Assembly: GCF_036840915.1 (NCBI RefSeq)
Contig: NZ_CP085725.1
Coordinates: 2,418,001-2,482,000, forward strand
Reading direction: 5' to 3'
Source of the DNA: Flavobacterium hankyongi
Lineage (GTDB): Bacteria; Bacteroidota; Bacteroidia; Flavobacteriales; Flavobacteriaceae
Length of the DNA: 64,000 bases
Shown: in pieces, positions 44,523 to 54,299 of the stretch
How the letters are laid out: each line of letters begins with the position of its first letter
Position numbering within the stretch: position 1 is the stretch's first letter
Made by a program: the position numbers and the translations under genes
Notes under the pieces: generated by a model
What the model saw: the letters and a program-made list of their open reading frames with translations, nothing else
What the model was told of the DNA's origin: nothing
The model's database searches: none

Positions 44523-45770
44523 ATGACACAGAATATACCCGCAAAATCGACTTCATTTTACGCTATTGGTCTAAGTTATCTTAAAGCCGATGCAGAAATG
44601 AGAGGTAAATTTAGTCTTGACGATAAAGCCAAAGAAAATTTACTCATCCAAGCTAAAGCAGAAGGAATTGAAAGCCTGATTGTTACTTCTACTTGTAACC
44701 GTACCGAAATATATGGTTTTGCACAACACCCTTTCCAGTTAATCAAATTACTTTGTGAAAACAGCCAAGGAACGGTTGAGGATTTTCAAAAGGTAGCTTA
44801 TGTGCATAAAAACAGAGAAGCCATCACGCATTTGTTTCGAGTAGGAACGGGTCTAGACAGTCAGATTTTAGGGGATTTTGAAATTATCTCCCAAATAAAA
44901 AATGCTTTTGTTCTTTCAAAAGAGCATAATTTGGCTAATGCCTATATGGAGCGTTTGGTAAATTCGGTGATTCAAGCGAGTAAACGCGTGAAAAACGAAA
45001 CCGAAATTTCATCGGGGGCTACTTCGGTGTCATTTGCTTCGGTACAGTATATTTTCAAAACAGTTCCTAATATTTCAGAGAAAAATATTTTATTGTTCGG
45101 AACTGGAAAAATTGGAAGAAATACCTGTGAAAATTTAGTAAAACATACCAAACATAGTCAAATTACCTTAATCAATAGAACGAAGGATAAAGCCGAAAAA
45201 TTGGCTAAAAAATTGGATGTGATAGTTAAAGACTATGCCGATTTGCAGGTGGAAATTCAAAAAGCGGATGTATTGGTAGTCGCTACTGGTGCTCAAAACC
45301 CAACGGTAGATAAAGCGATTTTGAATCTGAAAAAGCCATTGCTGATTTTGGATTTATCGATACCTAAAAACGTGAACGAAAATGTTCAGGATGTTGAAGG
45401 GGTGACTTTAGTCCACATGGATCATTTATCGCAAATAACGGATGAAACTTTAGAAAACAGAAAAAGTCAGATTCCAGCGGCAGAAGCCATTATCAATGAA
45501 ATCCTAGAGGAGTTCATGACTTGGACCAAAGGACGTAAATATGCGCCGACGATTCATGCTTTAAAAGCCAAACTGCATGCTATTAAAGAAAAAGAATTGC
45601 AAACTCAACGCAAAAAAATATCCAATTTTGATGAAGAGCAAGCTGAGTTAATCAGCAATAGCATCATTCAAAAAATAACCAATCATTTTGCCAATCATTT
45701 AAAAGATGAAAACACTTCGGTAGATGACAGTGTCGATTGGATTCAAAAAGTGTTTCTCTTAGAAAAATAA
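44523..45770 (+). CDS. hemA: Glutamyl-tRNA reductase
   Basis: 415 residues; first committed step of the C5 heme pathway, reducing glutamyl-tRNA to glutamate-1-semialdehyde. The nucleophile is Cys58 in VTSTCNRTEIYG; the segment GTGLDSQILGDFEII is the family signature; the NADPH domain has LLFGTGKIGRNTCENL. The C-terminal dimerisation helix is complete. It is the first gene of a seven-gene plus-strand operon (hemA-C-D-E-protease-F-B-cytochrome), and the AraC gene is divergent 228 bp upstream. Confidence 0.97.
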   Translation: MTQNIPAKSTSFYAIGLSYLKADAEMRGKFSLDDKAKENLLIQAKAEGIESLIVTSTCNRTEIYGFAQHPFQLIKLLCENSQGTVEDFQKVAYVHKNREAITHLFRVGTGLDSQILGDFEIISQIKNAFVLSKEHNLANAYMERLVNSVIQASKRVKNETEISSGATSVSFASVQYIFKTVPNISEKNILLFGTGKIGRNTCENLVKHTKHSQITLINRTKDKAEKLAKKLDVIVKDYADLQVEIQKADVLVVATGAQNPTVDKAILNLKKPLLILDLSIPKNVNENVQDVEGVTLVHMDHLSQITDETLENRKSQIPAAEAIINEILEEFMTWTKGRKYAPTIHALKAKLHAIKEKELQTQRKKISNFDEEQAELISNSIIQKITNHFANHLKDENTSVDDSVDWIQKVFLLEK

Positions 45771-45775
45771 AATCT

Positions 45776-46705
45776 GTGGCCAAAAATCGAATTATAAAAA
45801 TAGGAACTCGCGATAGCGAATTAGCGCTTTGGCAAGCCCACACCGTTGAAAAACAACTGAACGATTTAGGCTATAAAACCGAGATTGTTGCCGTAAAATC
45901 ACAAGGGGATATTATCCTTGACAAACCACTATACGAATTAGGTATTACGGGTATTTTTACCAAAACGCTCGACATCGCCATGATTGCTGGGCAGGTAGAT
46001 ATTGCTGTGCATTCTATGAAAGATGTGCCAACAGCCTTACCACAAGGAATTGTGCAAGCAGCCGTTTTAGAACGTGCCAATACCGTTGACATTTTAGTCC
46101 ACAAAGGCAATTTAGATTTCCTTGAAACTAATGGAACTATCGCCACAGGAAGTCTTCGTCGTCAGGCACAATGGCTAAATAAATATCCCAAACATACAGT
46201 AGTCGACTTGCGTGGAAACGTAAACACCCGTATGCAAAAATTGCAAGATAACGATTGGAACGGAGCTGTTTTTGCCGCCGCCGGATTGGAACGCATCAAT
46301 TTAAAGCCCAATACTTTTATCAATTTAGACTGGATGATTCCTGCTCCTGCACAAGGCGCTATGTTGGTAGTGGCTATGGCAGAAGATACTTTTGCATTGG
46401 AAGCGTTGTCGGAACTGAATCATATTGAAACTGAAATTTGTACCTATATTGAACGTCAGTTTTTAAGAACTTTAGAAGGAGGTTGTACTGCACCAATTGG
46501 CGCTTTGGCAACGTATAATGAAAAGACAGATCAAATCGATTTTAAAGGCGTATTGTTTGCTATTGATGGACAACAAAAATTTGAAATCAACCGAAGTTTT
46601 GATATTTCCGAGTGGAAAAAACTGGGATTCAATTGTGCCAAAGAAATTTTGGACAATGGCGGTGCCGAATTAATGAAAGAGATAAAAGAAAAACTGAAAA
46701 AATAA
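45776..46705 (+). CDS. hemC: Porphobilinogen deaminase (hydroxymethylbilane synthase)
   Basis: 309 residues from the GTG at 45776. It condenses four porphobilinogens to hydroxymethylbilane. Typical segments: IKIGTRDSELALWQA, VHSMKDVPTALP, ATGSLRRQAQWL, VDLRGNVNTRMQKL, and the dipyrromethane cofactor cysteine in LEGGCTAPIGAL near residue 236. The GTG is preferred over an upstream TTG because the latter would lie inside hemA; the GTG follows hemA by 5 nt. Confidence 0.97.
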   Translation: MAKNRIIKIGTRDSELALWQAHTVEKQLNDLGYKTEIVAVKSQGDIILDKPLYELGITGIFTKTLDIAMIAGQVDIAVHSMKDVPTALPQGIVQAAVLERANTVDILVHKGNLDFLETNGTIATGSLRRQAQWLNKYPKHTVVDLRGNVNTRMQKLQDNDWNGAVFAAAGLERINLKPNTFINLDWMIPAPAQGAMLVVAMAEDTFALEALSELNHIETEICTYIERQFLRTLEGGCTAPIGALATYNEKTDQIDFKGVLFAIDGQQKFEINRSFDISEWKKLGFNCAKEILDNGGAELMKEIKEKLKK

Positions 46706-46708
46706 TTC

Positions 46709-47377
46709 GTGGCCCAAAACACTCGCATATTATCCACCAAAGTTTTGCTTCCCAATCAGAAGCAGTTTTTGTTGAATGCTAATTTTTCAGTGATAGAAGC
46801 TGATTTTATTCAAATAAAATACAAATCGTTTGAATTAAATAACACTAACGAAACGCTTATTTTTACCAGTCAAAATGCGGTGTTAAGTGTTTTACAGCAT
46901 TCGAATATTGAAGTCTTAAAACAAAAAACGGTTTTCTGTGTGGGTTTAAAAACCAAAGCCTTATTAGAAGAAAACAGTTTTACTGTAGAAGCTTATACGG
47001 GTTATGCAGCCGATTTAGCTGAGATTATTTCGTTAGTGTATGCCGATCAGAGTTATACTTTTTTCAGCGGAAATTTACGTCGCGATGTTTTGCCCGAAAT
47101 GCTGAAAGAAAACGGAATTCCTTTCAATGAAATTGAAGTCTATGAAACGATTTTAACACCACAAAAAATTAACACTAAGCCTGATGGTATTCTGTTTTAC
47201 AGTCCGTCGGGAGTAGAAAGTTATCTAAAAGAAAATAAAATTACGGATGAAATGTGTTTTTGCATTGGGAATACCACGGCAAATGCACTTCAAACGATTA
47301 CTGAAAATATCATAATTGCCAATCAGCCTTCGGTTGAAAACGTGATTATTCAATGTATAAATTATTATAAAAGTTAA
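46709..47377 (+). CDS. hemD: Uroporphyrinogen-III synthase
   Basis: 222 residues from a GTG start, 3 nt after hemC. Two-lobed fold of low sequence conservation, as usual for HemD. Recognisable pieces: ILSTKVLLPNQKQFLL, IFTSQNAVLSVL, TVFCVGLKTKALLEE, FFSGNLRRDVLPEMLKE and GILFYSPSGVESYLKEN. It cyclises hydroxymethylbilane to uroporphyrinogen III. The GTGGCC start codon context resembles that of hemC just upstream. Confidence 0.93.
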   Translation: MAQNTRILSTKVLLPNQKQFLLNANFSVIEADFIQIKYKSFELNNTNETLIFTSQNAVLSVLQHSNIEVLKQKTVFCVGLKTKALLEENSFTVEAYTGYAADLAEIISLVYADQSYTFFSGNLRRDVLPEMLKENGIPFNEIEVYETILTPQKINTKPDGILFYSPSGVESYLKENKITDEMCFCIGNTTANALQTITENIIIANQPSVENVIIQCINYYKS

Positions 47378-47410
47378 TAGCTAACGACTATTGACTAAAA
47401 GCTAAAAAGT

Positions 47411-48436
47411 ATGATAAAAAACGATTTATTTCTGCGTGCCTTAAATAACGAATCTGTTGAACGTCCACCCGTTTGGATGATGCGTCAAGCAGGAAGATAT
47501 TTACCAGAATTTAGAGCCTTACGCGATAAATACGATTTCTTTACCCGTTGCGAAACACCAGAATTAGCTGCGGAAATTACAGTTCAACCGATTCGAATTG
47601 TAAAACCAGATGCAGCGATTTTATTTTCGGATATTTTGGTAGTACCGCGCGCTATGGGAATTCACGTAGAATTAAAAGATAATTTAGGACCTATTATTCC
47701 TGATCCTATCCGCACGATGGAGCAAGTAGAAAAAGTATTTGTTCCCGATGTGAATGAAACGTTGGGTTATGTTTTTGATGCGATTAAGTTGACCAAAGAA
47801 ATGTTGAACGACGAAGTGCCGTTAATTGGTTTCGCAGGTTCTCCATGGACAATCTTTTGTTATGCAGTCGAAGGGAAAGGTTCTAAAAGTTTTGATACAG
47901 CTAAAGGATTTTGTTTTTCCAATCCAGTAGCAGCCCATACGTTATTGCAAAAAATTACCGATACCACTATTCTATATTTAAAAGAAAAAGTAAAAGCAGG
48001 TTGTAATGCGATCCAGATTTTCGATTCTTGGGGTGGTATGTTATCTCCAACAGATTACACAGAATTCTCTTGGCAATATATCAACCAAATTGTGGAAGCA
48101 TTAGCGGAAGAAACGAAAGTAATTGTTTTTGGAAAAGGATGTTGGTTTGCGTTAAATGACATGGCCAAATCGAAAGCTTCGGCATTGGGAGTAGATTGGA
48201 CATGCTCGCCTAGAAATGCCCGTTATTTAACTGGTGGAAAAATTACGTTACAAGGAAACTTTGATCCATCACGTTTATTGTCACCCATTCCAACCATCAA
48301 GAAAATGGTGCATGAAATGATTGATGAATTCGGGGCAGCCAATTACATCGTCAACTTAGGTCACGGAATTTTACCAAATATTCCTGTGGATCATGCGAAA
48401 GCGTTTGTGGAAGCGGTGAAGGAGTATAATTCTTAA
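47411..48436 (+). CDS. hemE: Uroporphyrinogen decarboxylase
   Basis: 341 residues. It removes four carboxyl groups to give coproporphyrinogen III. The N-terminal signature is [17 protein letters not shown] with the catalytic Arg residues, followed by [27 protein letters not shown] and [19 protein letters not shown]. The C-terminal signature [14 protein letters not shown] is intact. It follows hemD by 33 nt and is followed by an unrelated protease gene. Confidence 0.97.
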   Translation: MIKNDLFLRALNNESVERPPVWMMRQAGRYLPEFRALRDKYDFFTRCETPELAAEITVQPIRIVKPDAAILFSDILVVPRAMGIHVELKDNLGPIIPDPIRTMEQVEKVFVPDVNETLGYVFDAIKLTKEMLNDEVPLIGFAGSPWTIFCYAVEGKGSKSFDTAKGFCFSNPVAAHTLLQKITDTTILYLKEKVKAGCNAIQIFDSWGGMLSPTDYTEFSWQYINQIVEALAEETKVIVFGKGCWFALNDMAKSKASALGVDWTCSPRNARYLTGGKITLQGNFDPSRLLSPIPTIKKMVHEMIDEFGAANYIVNLGHGILPNIPVDHAKAFVEAVKEYNS

Positions 48437-48460
48437 ATATGCACTAATAACTTCCTAATT

Positions 48461-49084
48461 ATGATGAAACTCAATAAGAATCAAGTATGTATCATTTCTG
48501 ATAGAAATGAAAAAATACCAGAACTAGGAACTGGATTTTTATTTTTAAGAAAAGATTGGATTTTAACCGCAGCTCATGTTGTTATGGAGCATGGTTTACC
48601 TAGACAAAATTTATATATTGAGTTTGTACCAAATATTAATGAAAAAGTAATCCTTAATGTCAAGGTATTGGCTGAACATAAAGAATGTGATATAGCTATA
48701 CTACAGATTGTTGATAAAAATAATCCTTGTGAATTTCCATTGTATCCTGGACATGAAAGTTTAAGTTCTTATAAAGGACTTTTATATTGTGGATTTGAGT
48801 CATCTGATGGTAATTTAAGAATTGAAATCACTGAAAAGTTTTCAAAAGATGTTAGAATTAGAGATTATGAGGAAGTGATTATGGAATTTCCAAGTGAATA
48901 TGTTACAGGAGGTTATTCAGGAGGTCCAATTTTTGGCAATGGTGGAGTTGTGATTGGATTAATGATTAACCAATTTAGTGAAGAAAATAATACTAAAGGA
49001 AATTTTGCGAGAGCAACATCTATTAAAACAATAATGGATTCAATTCTAATCAGTATTGATAGTGAAAGAATGAAAGTATTTTAA
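48461..49084 (+). CDS. Trypsin-like serine protease inserted in the heme operon
   Basis: 207 residues with no signal peptide. A chymotrypsin-fold peptidase with the complete triad: His in WILTAAHVV near residue 38, Asp in ECDIAILQI near 75, and Ser in VTGGYSGGPIFGNG near 153. It resembles the protease part of degP/trypsin-2 type proteins but has no PDZ domain. It appears cytoplasmic, which is unusual for this fold. By eye it is more AT-rich than the flanking hem genes, which suggests later insertion. It lies between hemE (24 nt) and hemF (6 nt) on the same strand. A start at the second Met (48464) is equally possible. Confidence 0.85.
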   Translation: MMKLNKNQVCIISDRNEKIPELGTGFLFLRKDWILTAAHVVMEHGLPRQNLYIEFVPNINEKVILNVKVLAEHKECDIAILQIVDKNNPCEFPLYPGHESLSSYKGLLYCGFESSDGNLRIEITEKFSKDVRIRDYEEVIMEFPSEYVTGGYSGGPIFGNGGVVIGLMINQFSEENNTKGNFARATSIKTIMDSILISIDSERMKVF

Positions 49085-49090
49085 CCTATA

Positions 49091-49993
49091 ATGAAAAATA
49101 AATTCTACCAATACATACAAACCCTTCAAGACCAAATCTGTAAAGGTTTAGAAGATATCGACGGAGGTGCCAAATTTCGTGAAGATTTATGGGACAGACC
49201 CGAAGGTGGCGGCGGAAGAACCCGTGTGATTGAAAACGGTCAAGTTTTTGAAAAAGGAGGTGTGAATATTTCTGCCGTACATGGAAAATTACCCGATACC
49301 ATGCAAAAGATGTTTGGTGTAGGCGAAGCTGATTTTTTTGCTTGCGGATTGAGTTTAGTCATTCATCCTAAAAATCCCATGGCACCTACGGTTCATGCCA
49401 ACTGGCGTTATTTTGAAATGTATGATGATAACGGAAATATCATCAATCAGTGGTTTGGTGGCGGACAGGATTTAACACCATATTATTTGTTTGAAGAAGA
49501 TGCGAAACATTTTCATCAAACGTGTAAAACGGCTTGCGACAAACACAATCTGGAGTTCTATCCCAACTACAAAAAGAAATGCGATGCCTATTTTTGGAAT
49601 GCGCACCGTAATGAAGCCAGAGGAATAGGGGGTTTGTTTTTTGATTATTTGAAAGAAACAGACACCATGAAAATGGAAGATTGGTACAATTTTGTTACCG
49701 AAGTGGGTAATTCATTTTTAGAAGCTTATGTGCCAATTGTGGAAAGAAGAAAAGATTTGCCATACACTCCAGAGCAACGTACTTGGCAGGAAATTCGCCG
49801 TGGTCGTTATGTAGAATTCAATTTGGTGCACGATAAAGGAACACTTTTCGGACTAAAAACAAACGGAAGAATAGAATCTATATTGATGAGTTTACCACCT
49901 CATGTGCAATGGGTGTATGACCATCATCCTGAAAAAGGTAGTGAAGAAGAAAAATTAATAAAGGTATTAACCAATCCAATTGATTGGGTTTAA
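49091..49993 (+). CDS. hemF: Oxygen-dependent coproporphyrinogen III oxidase
   Basis: 300 residues. It decarboxylates coproporphyrinogen III to protoporphyrinogen IX with O2. Family segments: GGGGRTRVIENGQVFEKGGVN, FFACGLSLVIHPKNPMAPTVHANWRYFE, QWFGGGQDLTPYYLFEEDAKHFH and LVHDKGTLFGLKTNGRIESILMSLPPHV. The conserved His and Asp residues are present. Presence of hemF rather than hemN points to an aerobic lifestyle. It is followed 11 nt later by hemB. Confidence 0.98.
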   Translation: MKNKFYQYIQTLQDQICKGLEDIDGGAKFREDLWDRPEGGGGRTRVIENGQVFEKGGVNISAVHGKLPDTMQKMFGVGEADFFACGLSLVIHPKNPMAPTVHANWRYFEMYDDNGNIINQWFGGGQDLTPYYLFEEDAKHFHQTCKTACDKHNLEFYPNYKKKCDAYFWNAHRNEARGIGGLFFDYLKETDTMKMEDWYNFVTEVGNSFLEAYVPIVERRKDLPYTPEQRTWQEIRRGRYVEFNLVHDKGTLFGLKTNGRIESILMSLPPHVQWVYDHHPEKGSEEEKLIKVLTNPIDWV

Positions 49994-50004
49994 AAAATAA
50001 AATT

Positions 50005-51003
50005 ATGTTTCCAATACACAGAGGTAGAAGATTACGAGTGAATGAGAGTATTCGTTCGTTAGTTAGAGAAACCAGTTTAAGTCCAACCGACTTCATGTTT
50101 CCAATGTTCATCATGGAAGGCGAAAACAACAAAATTGAAGTGCCTTCTATGCCAGGTATTTACCGCAGGACTTTAGACTTGACGGTAGAAGAAGTAAAAG
50201 AATTATACGCTTTAGGAATTCGTGCCGTAAACATTTATGTGAAAGTAAACGACAACCTAAAAGACAATACCGGTAAAGAAGCTTGGAATCCAAACGGATT
50301 AATGCAAAATGCCATTCGTGCTATCAAAGCAGCTTGTCCGGAAATGATTGTAATGCCAGATGTGGCGTTAGATCCGTATTCAATTTATGGTCATGACGGA
50401 ATTATTGAAAACGGTGATGTAGCGAATGACGCGACCAACGATGCTTTAGTTAAAATGGCCGTTTCACATGCTCAAGCGGGTGCCGATTTCGTAGCGCCAA
50501 GTGACATGATGGACGGACGTGTGTTGCGTTTACGTCAAGGTTTGGACGCGGCAGGTTTTCACAATGTGGGGATTATGAGTTATTCGGCGAAATATGCTTC
50601 GGCGTTTTACGGTCCGTTCCGCGATGCGTTAGATAGTGCCCCTAGGGAGGCGGATATCGTAGTCCCAAAAGATAAAAAGACCTACCAAATGGATTATGCT
50701 AATCGCATTGAAGCCGTAAAAGAAGCGTTATGGGATGTAGAAGAAGGGGCTGATATGGTGATGGTAAAACCTGGAATTGCTTACTTGGATATCGTTCGTG
50801 AAGTAAAAAATGTGGTTGATGTTCCCGTTACCGTTTTCCATGTTTCTGGTGAATATGCCATGATTAAAGCGGCGGCTGAAAGAGGCTGGTTAGATCATGA
50901 TAAAATTATGATGGAACAATTGATGTGTATCAAACGTGCTGGTGCGAGTTTAATTTCGACCTATTTTGCTAAAGAAGCAGCCATTTTATTGAATCAGAAA
51001 TAA
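50005..51003 (+). CDS. hemB: Delta-aminolevulinic acid dehydratase (porphobilinogen synthase)
   Basis: 332 residues. It condenses two 5-aminolevulinates. Family signatures are PIHRGRRLRVNESIRSLVRET and the two Schiff-base lysines in SYSAKYASAFYGPFRDA and MVMVKPGIAYLDI. The metal site lacks a triple-cysteine zinc ligand set (the region is VALDPYSIYGHDG), so the enzyme is of the Mg-type. The ATG at 50005 is used; a TTG at 49984 overlaps hemF and is not family-like. It overlaps the cytochrome gene by one base (TAATG). Confidence 0.96.
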   Translation: MFPIHRGRRLRVNESIRSLVRETSLSPTDFMFPMFIMEGENNKIEVPSMPGIYRRTLDLTVEEVKELYALGIRAVNIYVKVNDNLKDNTGKEAWNPNGLMQNAIRAIKAACPEMIVMPDVALDPYSIYGHDGIIENGDVANDATNDALVKMAVSHAQAGADFVAPSDMMDGRVLRLRQGLDAAGFHNVGIMSYSAKYASAFYGPFRDALDSAPREADIVVPKDKKTYQMDYANRIEAVKEALWDVEEGADMVMVKPGIAYLDIVREVKNVVDVPVTVFHVSGEYAMIKAAAERGWLDHDKIMMEQLMCIKRAGASLISTYFAKEAAILLNQK

Positions 51004-51380
51004 TGAAAAAAATAGTATTTACCCTTATTGTTTTAAGTTTCTTCTCTTGTAAAAAAGAGAGTCAAGAGAATTTTGGTACCACCACAGAAGCGACCAAACA
51101 AAAACCAGAAGAATTAGGCAAAGAAATTTTTGAAGGGAAAGGCGTCTGTTATACTTGCCATAAACCTGAAGTAAAAACAGTAGGACCCGCAATAAAAGAT
51201 ATTGCTAAACTATACAAAGAAAAAGGAGGGAACATTGTCGCTTTTCTTCAGGAAAAAAGTGAGCCTATTGTTGATCCAAGCCAGTATGAAACGATGAAAA
51301 CCAACTTTGCCGTAACCAAAAATCTTCCCGAAGAGGAGTTAAAAGCGTTGGAAGCCTATATGCTCAGTTTTTCAAAATAA
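51003..51380 (+). CDS. Class I cytochrome c lipoprotein
   Basis: 125 residues. Lipoprotein signal LSFFSC (Cys16), then a single heme-binding motif CYTCH (Cys49, Cys52, His53) in a small cytochrome c domain. The distal methionine could be in the YETMKTNFAV segment near residues 98-100. It is exported and membrane-anchored on the periplasmic side. As the last gene of the heme operon, it links heme supply with cytochrome production. It overlaps hemB by 1 nt and is followed by a terminator. Confidence 0.93.
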   Translation: MKKIVFTLIVLSFFSCKKESQENFGTTTEATKQKPEELGKEIFEGKGVCYTCHKPEVKTVGPAIKDIAKLYKEKGGNIVAFLQEKSEPIVDPSQYETMKTNFAVTKNLPEEELKALEAYMLSFSK

Positions 51381-51390
51381 TACAAAAATC

Positions 51391-51415
51391 AAGTCATCTC
51401 CGGATGGCTTTTTTG
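51391..51415 (+). terminator. Terminator of the heme operon
   Basis: AAGTCATC-TCCG-GATGGCTT (one G-T pair) followed by a T run. Confidence 0.85.
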
Positions 51416-51438
51416 TTTTAAATAATTACTTTTATCAC

Positions 51439-51909
51439 ATGGAAACAGCATTTATCAATTCGCCTTTAGGAATCACCAAAATAGAAGGAGATGAAAAAGG
51501 TATTACCGTAATTTCTGTTTTATCAGAAGGAGAAGTGTCCAAAGAAATCCCAAAAGTTTTACAAGAGGCGGTTAATCAACTTCATGACTATTTTGAAGGG
51601 AATCGTACCGATTTTACTTTCAAACTAAACCCTAAAGGTACTGAATTCCAGCAAAAAGTTTGGCAGGAATTATTAAATATTCCCTTCGGCAAAACCATGT
51701 CTTATCTCGATTTGTCTAAAAAGCTAGGCGATGTTAAAGCCATTCGCGCCGTAGCCTCTGCGAATGGTAAAAATCCACTTTGGATTGTGGTTCCCTGTCA
51801 TCGTGTTATTGGCACTGATGGTTCTTTAACAGGATATGCAGGTGGATTGTGGCGGAAACAATGGTTACTCGAACACGAAAATCCTAATAAACAACAAAGC
51901 TTGTTTTAA
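51439..51909 (+). CDS. ogt: Methylated-DNA-protein-cysteine methyltransferase
   Basis: 156 residues. Repairs O6-alkylguanine by suicide transfer to Cys121 of the signature VVPCHRVIGTDGSLTGYAGG. The N-terminal domain (about 1-70) is short, as in Ogt. The helix-turn-helix region is FGKTMSYLDLSKKLGDVKAIRAVASANGKNP. It is transcribed alone downstream of the heme operon terminator. Confidence 0.96.
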   Translation: METAFINSPLGITKIEGDEKGITVISVLSEGEVSKEIPKVLQEAVNQLHDYFEGNRTDFTFKLNPKGTEFQQKVWQELLNIPFGKTMSYLDLSKKLGDVKAIRAVASANGKNPLWIVVPCHRVIGTDGSLTGYAGGLWRKQWLLEHENPNKQQSLF

Positions 51910-51983
51910 TTTTTTTAAAACCAATAGCCGGAATTCAAGGCAATTCTTTTACATTCGTGACATAAACGCCAAAATATTATTTC

Positions 51984-52697
51984 ATGTTAGATAAAATCCA
52001 ACTCGAAAACATCCTCTTTTTAGACATAGAAACTGTTCCTGAATTTGAAACTTTTTCAGATTTGGACGAAACAAAAAAAGATCTTTTCGATCTCAAAACT
52101 AAATACCAACGCAAGGAAGAGTTTACTGCAGAAGAATTTTATGACCGTGCTGGCATTTGGGCCGAATTTGGGAAAATAATCTGTATTTCTGTTGGCTATT
52201 TTACAATCAAAAGTGATGTCCGTAATTTTAGAGTAACTTCTTTTTTTGGTGAAGAAGAAAAAATACTTAAAGATTTTTCAAACGTATTAAATAATCATTT
52301 TAGTCAACCTCAACATATTTTGTGTGGCCACAACGCTAAGGAATTTGATTTTCCTTTTATTGCAAGACGAATGATAATCCATAATCTTGCAATTCCTCAA
52401 AAACTGAATCTTTTTGGTAAAAAACCTTGGGAAGTACCTCATTTAGATACTTTGGAACTTTGGAAATTTGGCGACTACAAACATTATACTTCTCTAAAAT
52501 TATTAACTAATGTTCTAGGCATTCCTTCGCCCAAAGATGACATTGATGGAAGTGAAGTAGCACATGTTTTTTATGTAGAAAAAAACATTAACCGTATTGT
52601 TACATATTGTGAAAAAGATGTAATTGCTGTGGCTCAAATTTTACTTCGTTTACGCAGAGAAGATTTGTTGATTGATGATGAAGTAATTCATGTATAA
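51984..52697 (+). CDS. PolB-like 3'-5' exonuclease (RNase H fold)
   Basis: 237 residues. DEDDy-type exonuclease: Exo I FLDIETVPEF (Asp14, Glu16), Exo II LCGHNAKEFDFPFIARRM, and Exo III YCEKDVIAVAQ with the Tyr-Asp pair. It matches the predicted 3'-5' exonuclease related to family B DNA polymerases (PolB-like). No polymerase domain is attached. It likely acts in DNA repair or RNA processing; the substrate is unknown. It is a single gene. Confidence 0.9.
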   Translation: MLDKIQLENILFLDIETVPEFETFSDLDETKKDLFDLKTKYQRKEEFTAEEFYDRAGIWAEFGKIICISVGYFTIKSDVRNFRVTSFFGEEEKILKDFSNVLNNHFSQPQHILCGHNAKEFDFPFIARRMIIHNLAIPQKLNLFGKKPWEVPHLDTLELWKFGDYKHYTSLKLLTNVLGIPSPKDDIDGSEVAHVFYVEKNINRIVTYCEKDVIAVAQILLRLRREDLLIDDEVIHV

Positions 52698-52761
52698 GCC
52701 ATTCTTCTTCAAAAAAACGTTGAGTATAAAAATTTAAATATCTTTACAAAAAACAAAACTT

Positions 52762-54204
52762 ATGGTTCTAAGCAGATTTTGGCTCGTTATATTTATTTCT
52801 TCTATTCTTTTTGTGGTGGTAAGTTTATTTACTGGAAACAGTTATACTATCGATTATGTTTTGAACGGAAAGAAAGATGAACCTATTTTAATTTCTGAAA
52901 AATACTTAAACCAAGTTCCAAAATTTATTGCCGATAGTATCCAAAAAGCACCAGACATGACCATGGTCATTAACCGTGATACAATTAATGCTGATACCAC
53001 TTATATTTATAAGAGTCAGACGGTTAAAGTGTATAGTGGTGTTCAAAAATCTGATGGATTATTACCAACCTGCAAAAACAGTTTAATCGATTTAATCATT
53101 CCATTAATTGCTTACTTAGCCTTCTTCTGCGGGTTAATGGAATTATTAATTATCTCAGGAGCTTCCGAAAAATTAGCCTCTAAATTGAGCCCAGTTTTTG
53201 CAAAAGTATTTCCAACTGTTCCAAAAAATCATGAATCAATTTCATACATGACATTGAATTTTGCTGCCAATTTCCTTGGATTGGATTCTGCCGCGACACC
53301 ATTTGGTTTAAAAGCCATGGAAAGTTTACAGGAAATCAACCCTGAAAAAGACAAAGCCAGTGATGCTCAAATCATGTTTATGTGCTTGCATGCAGCTGGT
53401 TTAACATTAATTCCAACTTCAATCATAGGATATCGAGCTGCAGAAAATGCATCGAACCCAGCTGATGTAATGTTGCCTTGTATAATTACGTCATTTGTTG
53501 GAACCATTGCAGCGTTTTTATTAGTAGGAATTAAGCAACGAATTAATTTTAAAAGTGCTTCCCTTGTAGTAGCTATTACTACCATTATTGCAGCAATTGC
53601 AGGGTTATTATTTTACATTAACGGATTGGATTTAATTGGAAAAAATTATTTTACTGGTAATCTTTCTGGTTTGATGTTAATTTCAATCATTGCTATAACC
53701 TTAATTTTTGCCTTTAAACATGAGAAAAAATTCACAGAAAAAGGAACAACTATCTTTGACACTTTTGTAGATGGTGCCAAAAACGGATTAAACACTGGAG
53801 TGAAAATTTTCCCTTATGTGATGGGAATGTTAGTGGCAATTTCTTTTTTTAGAAACAGTGGTTTATTTGAAATTATTAGTAACGGAATCTCTTTCCTTTT
53901 CTCAAACATTGGTGTCAGTAAACAAATTACAGATTCGTTACCAGTAGCAATGCTACGTCCATTTAGTTCTGGTGGATCAAGAGGTTTTATGATTGATGCG
54001 ATGCGTAATTTTGGTCCTGATTCTTTCACAGGTCGTTTATGTTGTATTTTTCAATGTAGTGCCGAAACTACTTTTTATGTAATAGCAGTATATTTTGGTT
54101 CAGTAAATATTAAAAACACACGTTACACTTTAGGTATGATGTTGTTGGTTGATTTAATTTGTGTTATAGCCGCAATTGCAATTGCTAGTTGGTTTTTCCT
54201 ATAA
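52762..54204 (+). CDS. Nucleoside-recognition (Gate) membrane protein, SpmA/SpmB-like fusion
   Basis: 480 residues. Two Gate domains typical of spore maturation proteins A and B appear in one chain: SLIDLIIPLIAYLAFFCGLMELLIISG with GLDSAATPFGLKAMESLQ, and TIFDTFVDGAKNGLNTGVKIFPYVMGMLVAISFFRNSG with RPFSSGGSRGFMIDAM and CSAETTFYVIAVYFG. The N terminus has a signal anchor and a periplasmic insert (about 35-95). In a non-sporulating Bacteroidota it is likely a transporter; the substrate is unknown. Confidence 0.9.
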   Translation: MVLSRFWLVIFISSILFVVVSLFTGNSYTIDYVLNGKKDEPILISEKYLNQVPKFIADSIQKAPDMTMVINRDTINADTTYIYKSQTVKVYSGVQKSDGLLPTCKNSLIDLIIPLIAYLAFFCGLMELLIISGASEKLASKLSPVFAKVFPTVPKNHESISYMTLNFAANFLGLDSAATPFGLKAMESLQEINPEKDKASDAQIMFMCLHAAGLTLIPTSIIGYRAAENASNPADVMLPCIITSFVGTIAAFLLVGIKQRINFKSASLVVAITTIIAAIAGLLFYINGLDLIGKNYFTGNLSGLMLISIIAITLIFAFKHEKKFTEKGTTIFDTFVDGAKNGLNTGVKIFPYVMGMLVAISFFRNSGLFEIISNGISFLFSNIGVSKQITDSLPVAMLRPFSSGGSRGFMIDAMRNFGPDSFTGRLCCIFQCSAETTFYVIAVYFGSVNIKNTRYTLGMMLLVDLICVIAAIAIASWFFL

Positions 54205-54226
54205 ATCAATTCGTTAAAGATAAATT

Positions 54227-54251
54227 AACCGATATTTTATCGGTTTTTTTA
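54227..54251 (+). terminator. Terminator after the SpmA/B-like gene
   Basis: AACCGAT-ATTTT-ATCGGTT followed by T residues. Confidence 0.9.
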
Positions 54252-54299
54252 TTCCTTTAAAACTAATTTTATACTTTTACAGCACCCAAATACATTACC

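Noticed and set aside
49984..50004. Upstream TTG start for hemB
   Set aside because: It overlaps hemF and adds residues not found in HemB; the ATG at 50005 starts the conserved region.
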